Origin: Halobacteria archaeon
Lineage (GTDB): Bacteria; Pseudomonadota; Gammaproteobacteria; UBA9214
Assembly: GCA_013041945.1 (NCBI GenBank)
Contig: JABDRC010000176.1
Coordinates: forward strand, 1 to 6,778
DNA: 6,778 bases
Direction of reading: 5' to 3'
Below the pieces are notes generated by a model. The model was not told the DNA's origin. It made no database searches and saw nothing but the letters and a program-made list of their open reading frames with translations. Each line of letters opens with the position of its first letter. The stretch's first letter is position 1. Both the position numbers and the translations under genes were made by a program. Positions 4,477 to 6,778 of this stretch are shown piece by piece.

Positions 4477-6114
4477 CTACCCCTCGAGTATCTTGCCGGC
4501 GGTGCGCAGGCCGAGTGCCTCGATAGTCAACGACGGTGATTCACCGCCGCCGGAACTGGGAAATACGCTGCCGTCGACGATGTACAGGTTGCGCCAGCGA
4601 TGGCTGCGGCAATCCGCGTTGACCACGGACTGTTCCGGATCAGCGCCCATCCGGCAGGTGCCGAACACGTGCGTGGAACTGAACAGGTCGTAACTACCGT
4701 ACTCCTCGAACAGTGTCTCCACGCCGCTCGCGCCGAGCAACTCGCGGCAGCGTGCGGCCATGAACGCGATGCGGCGGATGGCCATGTCATCGAGATGACT
4801 GTGGATCCGCGCCACGGGCAGGCCGTTGTCATCGGTCGTGTCCGGGTCCAGGTCGACATAACTGCCCGGGTCGGGCAGACATTCGCCGATCGCACCCGCG
4901 CCCAGCGCATGCCCGAACTGTGCGCGCATTGCCTGCTTGTGGCGCAAACCCCAGCCGCCGACCACGCGCGTGGCGTAATTGAAGGCGCCGGCAAAATCGG
5001 CCTCGCCGACCGCCGGGCTCAGGCGCATGCCGCCGACCACGCCGGGGATGGCATCGGGCGCATTGAAGTCCCAGCAGATGCTGTCGCTGGGCAGGCCACG
5101 GTGACTACCCAGCGCCTCAGGGTGCAGGCCGACACTGGTCCAGCCCAGGGTTTCGAGAAAGTTGCGCCCGACCTGGCCGCTCTCGTTGGCCAGGTTATCC
5201 GAGGCCAGCAGCAGGCGCGGCGTCTCGACGCTGCCGGCACACAACACGATCACCGGGGCCGCCAGGCGCTGCTCGCGCTGCCCGTCGTGGTAGACCAGTC
5301 CGCTCACACGGTCGTTTTCGCCGGCGATCAACTGCGTGACCTGCACACCCGTCTGGATGGTGCAGCGGCCGGTCGCCTCGGCGGCGCGCACAAAGGTGAC
5401 ATCGGCACTGCCCTTGTCGCCGCGCGGGCAGCCGCGCGCGCACTGCAGGCAGTAGTTGCAGATGGGTCGGCCATCATGGGGCCTGGAGAGTATGGCCAGC
5501 GCATTGGGCTCCCAGCCCCAGCCGAGGGACGCCGCCCCGTCGGCCAGCTTGCTGCTCGCATATGACAACTCGTGCGCCGGCAACGGGCAGGGTTCACGGC
5601 GTGACCCTTGCGCGGTCTGTGCCGGTCCGGCGACGCCGATTACCTGCTCGGCCTGCGTGTACCAGGGTTCGAGTTCGGCATAAGCGAGTGGCCAGTCGGC
5701 GCCCACGCCATGTTCGCTGCGCAGCCGCATGGCGCGCGGGTTCAGCCGGTGCGCCTCGCCGGCGAAGTGCAGCGTGCTGCCGCCGACGCCGCGAACATGG
5801 TGATAACCATGGGCGCGGCGCTGATCACCGTTCACCATGCGACCGGTGATGGTGTTATACGAGCGCAGCTGTTCGTGCTGCGGGTCGAGCATCTGCAAGG
5901 GCGCATAGCTGTAGGTGCCGCGCGAGCCGGTCTTGTTTGGGAAGCGCTGCAGCTCCCAGGTCGGCAGGTCAAGGCGGAAATCACGCGCCGGCTCAAAGCG
6001 CGGCCCGGCCTCGAGCAACAGCACCCGCGCACCGGCGCGCGCCAGTCCGTAGGCAACGCTGCCGCCCCCGGCACCGCCGCCGACAATCACGACATCGTAT
6101 TCGCCGTCAGCCAT
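4477..6114 (-). CDS. GMC-family FAD-dependent oxidoreductase (gluconate 2-dehydrogenase/choline dehydrogenase type)
   Basis: A 545-residue flavoprotein, normal length for the family. The N-terminus DVVIVGGGAGGGSVA (7-21) is the FAD-binding GxGxxG loop, and the ribose-binding acid is Glu35 in LLLEAG. GVGGSTLHF (110-118) is the second flavin contact. Residues 219-230 read CNYCLQCARGCP, a CX2CX2CX3CP ferredoxin-like motif that may hold an Fe-S cluster. The C-terminal half has HVFGTCRMG with the probable catalytic His482, and VDGSVFPSSGGGESPSLTIEA. The usual Asn/His partner near the end is not obvious; Glu525-Ser526-Pro527 stand there. The substrate is probably an alcohol or sugar. Start chosen at ATG 6114, overlapping the small-subunit stop by 8 bases; the frame is open to 6165, but the extra 17 residues look unlike the family. 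It has no signal peptide and likely leaves the cell bound to the Tat-exported partner. Confidence 0.95.
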   Translation of the reverse strand: MADGEYDVVIVGGGAGGGSVAYGLARAGARVLLLEAGPRFEPARDFRLDLPTWELQRFPNKTGSRGTYSYAPLQMLDPQHEQLRSYNTITGRMVNGDQRRAHGYHHVRGVGGSTLHFAGEAHRLNPRAMRLRSEHGVGADWPLAYAELEPWYTQAEQVIGVAGPAQTAQGSRREPCPLPAHELSYASSKLADGAASLGWGWEPNALAILSRPHDGRPICNYCLQCARGCPRGDKGSADVTFVRAAEATGRCTIQTGVQVTQLIAGENDRVSGLVYHDGQREQRLAAPVIVLCAGSVETPRLLLASDNLANESGQVGRNFLETLGWTSVGLHPEALGSHRGLPSDSICWDFNAPDAIPGVVGGMRLSPAVGEADFAGAFNYATRVVGGWGLRHKQAMRAQFGHALGAGAIGECLPDPGSYVDLDPDTTDDNGLPVARIHSHLDDMAIRRIAFMAARCRELLGASGVETLFEEYGSYDLFSSTHVFGTCRMGADPEQSVVNADCRSHRWRNLYIVDGSVFPSSGGGESPSLTIEALGLRTAGKILEG

Positions 6115-6598
6115 GTGCGCGCGGGGCCTGTGCGTAATCCATGAAACCGGCCGGCTGCGGTGCATCCAGCCCGAACGCTTCCCAGGACTGCGGGTTGCTG
6201 TAGTAGAACATCATCGTGTGACGCAAACTCTTGTGGAAAAAACGCGCCAGCATGTCATCGGACTGAACGCTGAGCTTCGTCACCAGGGCATCGCGCTCTG
6301 CCAGGCCGAGCTCCGCGAAGCCCCTGCCCTGCGGCGCCTGTGCCGCCAGCCACTCGAGCCCGCTGCGGTAGACGGGCACCAGGGCGCGCTTGCGGCGCAA
6401 CAAGTCACGGATCTGTACGGGTACACCCAGCTGCAGCGCACCGGGCGCGCTGTCTGCAGGCAGCAGGGTATCGATATAGGCATCCAGCATGCCGGCCATC
6501 GGGCCGGAATCGAGCGATACCGTCCCGGCACAACCCAGCGGGCCGGCAGCCGCGCCGACAGCGGTGATTTGCAGGAAACGGCGGCGTGAAAGGGTCAT
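6107..6598 (-). CDS. Small subunit of GMC dehydrogenase (gluconate 2-dehydrogenase subunit 3 family), Tat signal
   Basis: A 163-residue protein. It starts with a twin-arginine signal, SRRRFLQ at 4-10, then a hydrophobic stretch to about residue 25; Cys23 in GPLGCAG raises the chance of a lipoprotein, but Pro at -3 and Leu at -2 fit a lipobox poorly. The mature part has the family blocks DAYIDTLLPAD-x-x-PGALQLGVP (39-60), FFHKSLRHTMMFYYSNPQSWEAFG (120-143) and PQPAGFMDYA (148-156). In known enzymes such as gluconate and FAD-glucose dehydrogenases the small subunit carries the Tat signal and brings the folded GMC subunit to the periplasm. The gene is immediately upstream of the GMC gene, with overlapping stop and start (ATGGCTGA), so the two are almost certainly one operon. 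ATG 6598 lacks a clear Shine-Dalgarno. Confidence 0.92.
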   Translation of the reverse strand: MTLSRRRFLQITAVGAAAGPLGCAGTVSLDSGPMAGMLDAYIDTLLPADSAPGALQLGVPVQIRDLLRRKRALVPVYRSGLEWLAAQAPQGRGFAELGLAERDALVTKLSVQSDDMLARFFHKSLRHTMMFYYSNPQSWEAFGLDAPQPAGFMDYAQAPRAHG

Positions 6599-6711
6599 GT
6601 ATGGGTGGCAAGCGGCAATCGAGCGACGATGTTAGCACGCGCCCTGCCCGTCTTGACACTGCCGGACGGATTCCTTAGCTTCACTGCGATGACTGACGCA
6701 CCCATCCATTG

Positions 6712-6775
6712 GCGCAGGCGCGCGGAGACGCACAGTATCTGTGCATATTCATTCGCGGACAACGTCCGCTCCTAC
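6712..6775. repeat. REP units facing away from each other, with an internal hairpin
   Basis: A decayed reverse unit (6712-6729, GCGCAGGCGCGCGGAGAC) is followed by a perfect 6-bp hairpin GCACAG-TAT-CTGTGC (6730-6744) and a forward unit (6753-6775) starting TCGCGGACAACGTCCGCTCC. The forward unit is identical to 3236-3256 over 21 bases. An open frame from ATG 6689 to the window end runs through it and is probably not a gene. Confidence 0.65.
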
Positions 6776-6778
6776 CGG

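Noticed and set aside
4600..5565. Plus-strand open frame of 321 codons opposite the GMC gene
   Set aside because: High-GC shadow frame; the minus strand has a complete, family-matching GMC enzyme and this translation resembles nothing.
5608..6144. Plus-strand open frame of 178 codons opposite the GMC N-terminus
   Set aside because: Shadow of the real gene, Ala/Arg-rich, no motif, no ribosome-binding site.
6115..6165. 17-residue N-terminal extension of the GMC enzyme
   Set aside because: The family starts close to the DVVIVGGG strand; the ATG at 6114 overlaps the small-subunit stop in the usual coupled way, and the extension is no signal peptide.
6599..6700. Promoter for the small-subunit/GMC operon
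   Set aside because: On the minus strand TAACAT could be a -10, but the hexamer 18 bases upstream (TGTCAA) matches the -35 consensus poorly. An upstream promoter surely exists but cannot be placed.
6689..6778. Open frame from ATG 6689 to the window edge with TTGACA at 6653-6658
   Set aside because: It runs through the REP unit at 6753-6775, and the -10 candidate TAGCTT is poor. A real gene starting here cannot be excluded without the next bases.

Overview
The window looks like chromosomal DNA of a GC-rich gammaproteobacterium. The support is two Slp-family outer-membrane lipoproteins, short REP-like palindromes of the type TCGCGG...CCGCTCCTGC, and CCCGCC..GCGGG hairpin repeats, all common in that class. 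No species can be named from the sequence alone.

Layout. (1) 1-330, +: the 3' part of a HicB-family antitoxin, entering from the left edge. (2) 331-811: no gene, but a dense cluster of REP units plus one short and one long copy of a composite hairpin repeat. (3) 812-1927, +: two tandem Slp-family lipoprotein genes; the first ends in an unusual Tyr/Trp/Pro-rich tail and the second in a Gly-rich tail. (4) 1928-2303: more repeats (an inverted REP pair, a reverse-oriented short hairpin copy and an intermediate-size copy). (5) 2304-3119, -: an NYN-domain (LabA/DUF88-like) predicted ribonuclease with a C-terminal OST-HTH/LOTUS-like domain. (6) 3120-3367: REP pair. (7) 3368-4034, -: a toxin-first toxin-antitoxin operon, a RelE/HigB (Gp49-like) toxin overlapping an XRE antitoxin, with a small inverted repeat just upstream that could be its operator. 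(8) 4035-4476: a wobble-rich hairpin and the second long copy of the composite repeat. (9) 4477-6598, -: a two-gene operon, a Tat-signal 'gluconate 2-dehydrogenase subunit 3'-like small subunit and a GMC-family FAD oxidoreductase with a ferredoxin-like cysteine motif. (10) 6599-6778: upstream region and another REP pair.

How the genes work together. The GMC oxidoreductase and its small subunit overlap by 8 bases and very probably form one periplasmic dehydrogenase, carried out by the Tat signal of the small subunit; no cytochrome c subunit lies in the window. The Slp pair is probably one envelope-lipoprotein operon. The toxin and antitoxin form a self-contained module. Nothing visible links the NYN-LOTUS protein to its neighbours.

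The least ordinary material is in the gaps. Five related copies of one composite repeat occur in three size classes, with REP-like sequence beside the hairpin core. The larger copies carry extra structured sequence at the place where the short copy has only a hairpin tip. No CRISPR array, tRNA, rRNA, insertion sequence or prophage gene was seen.
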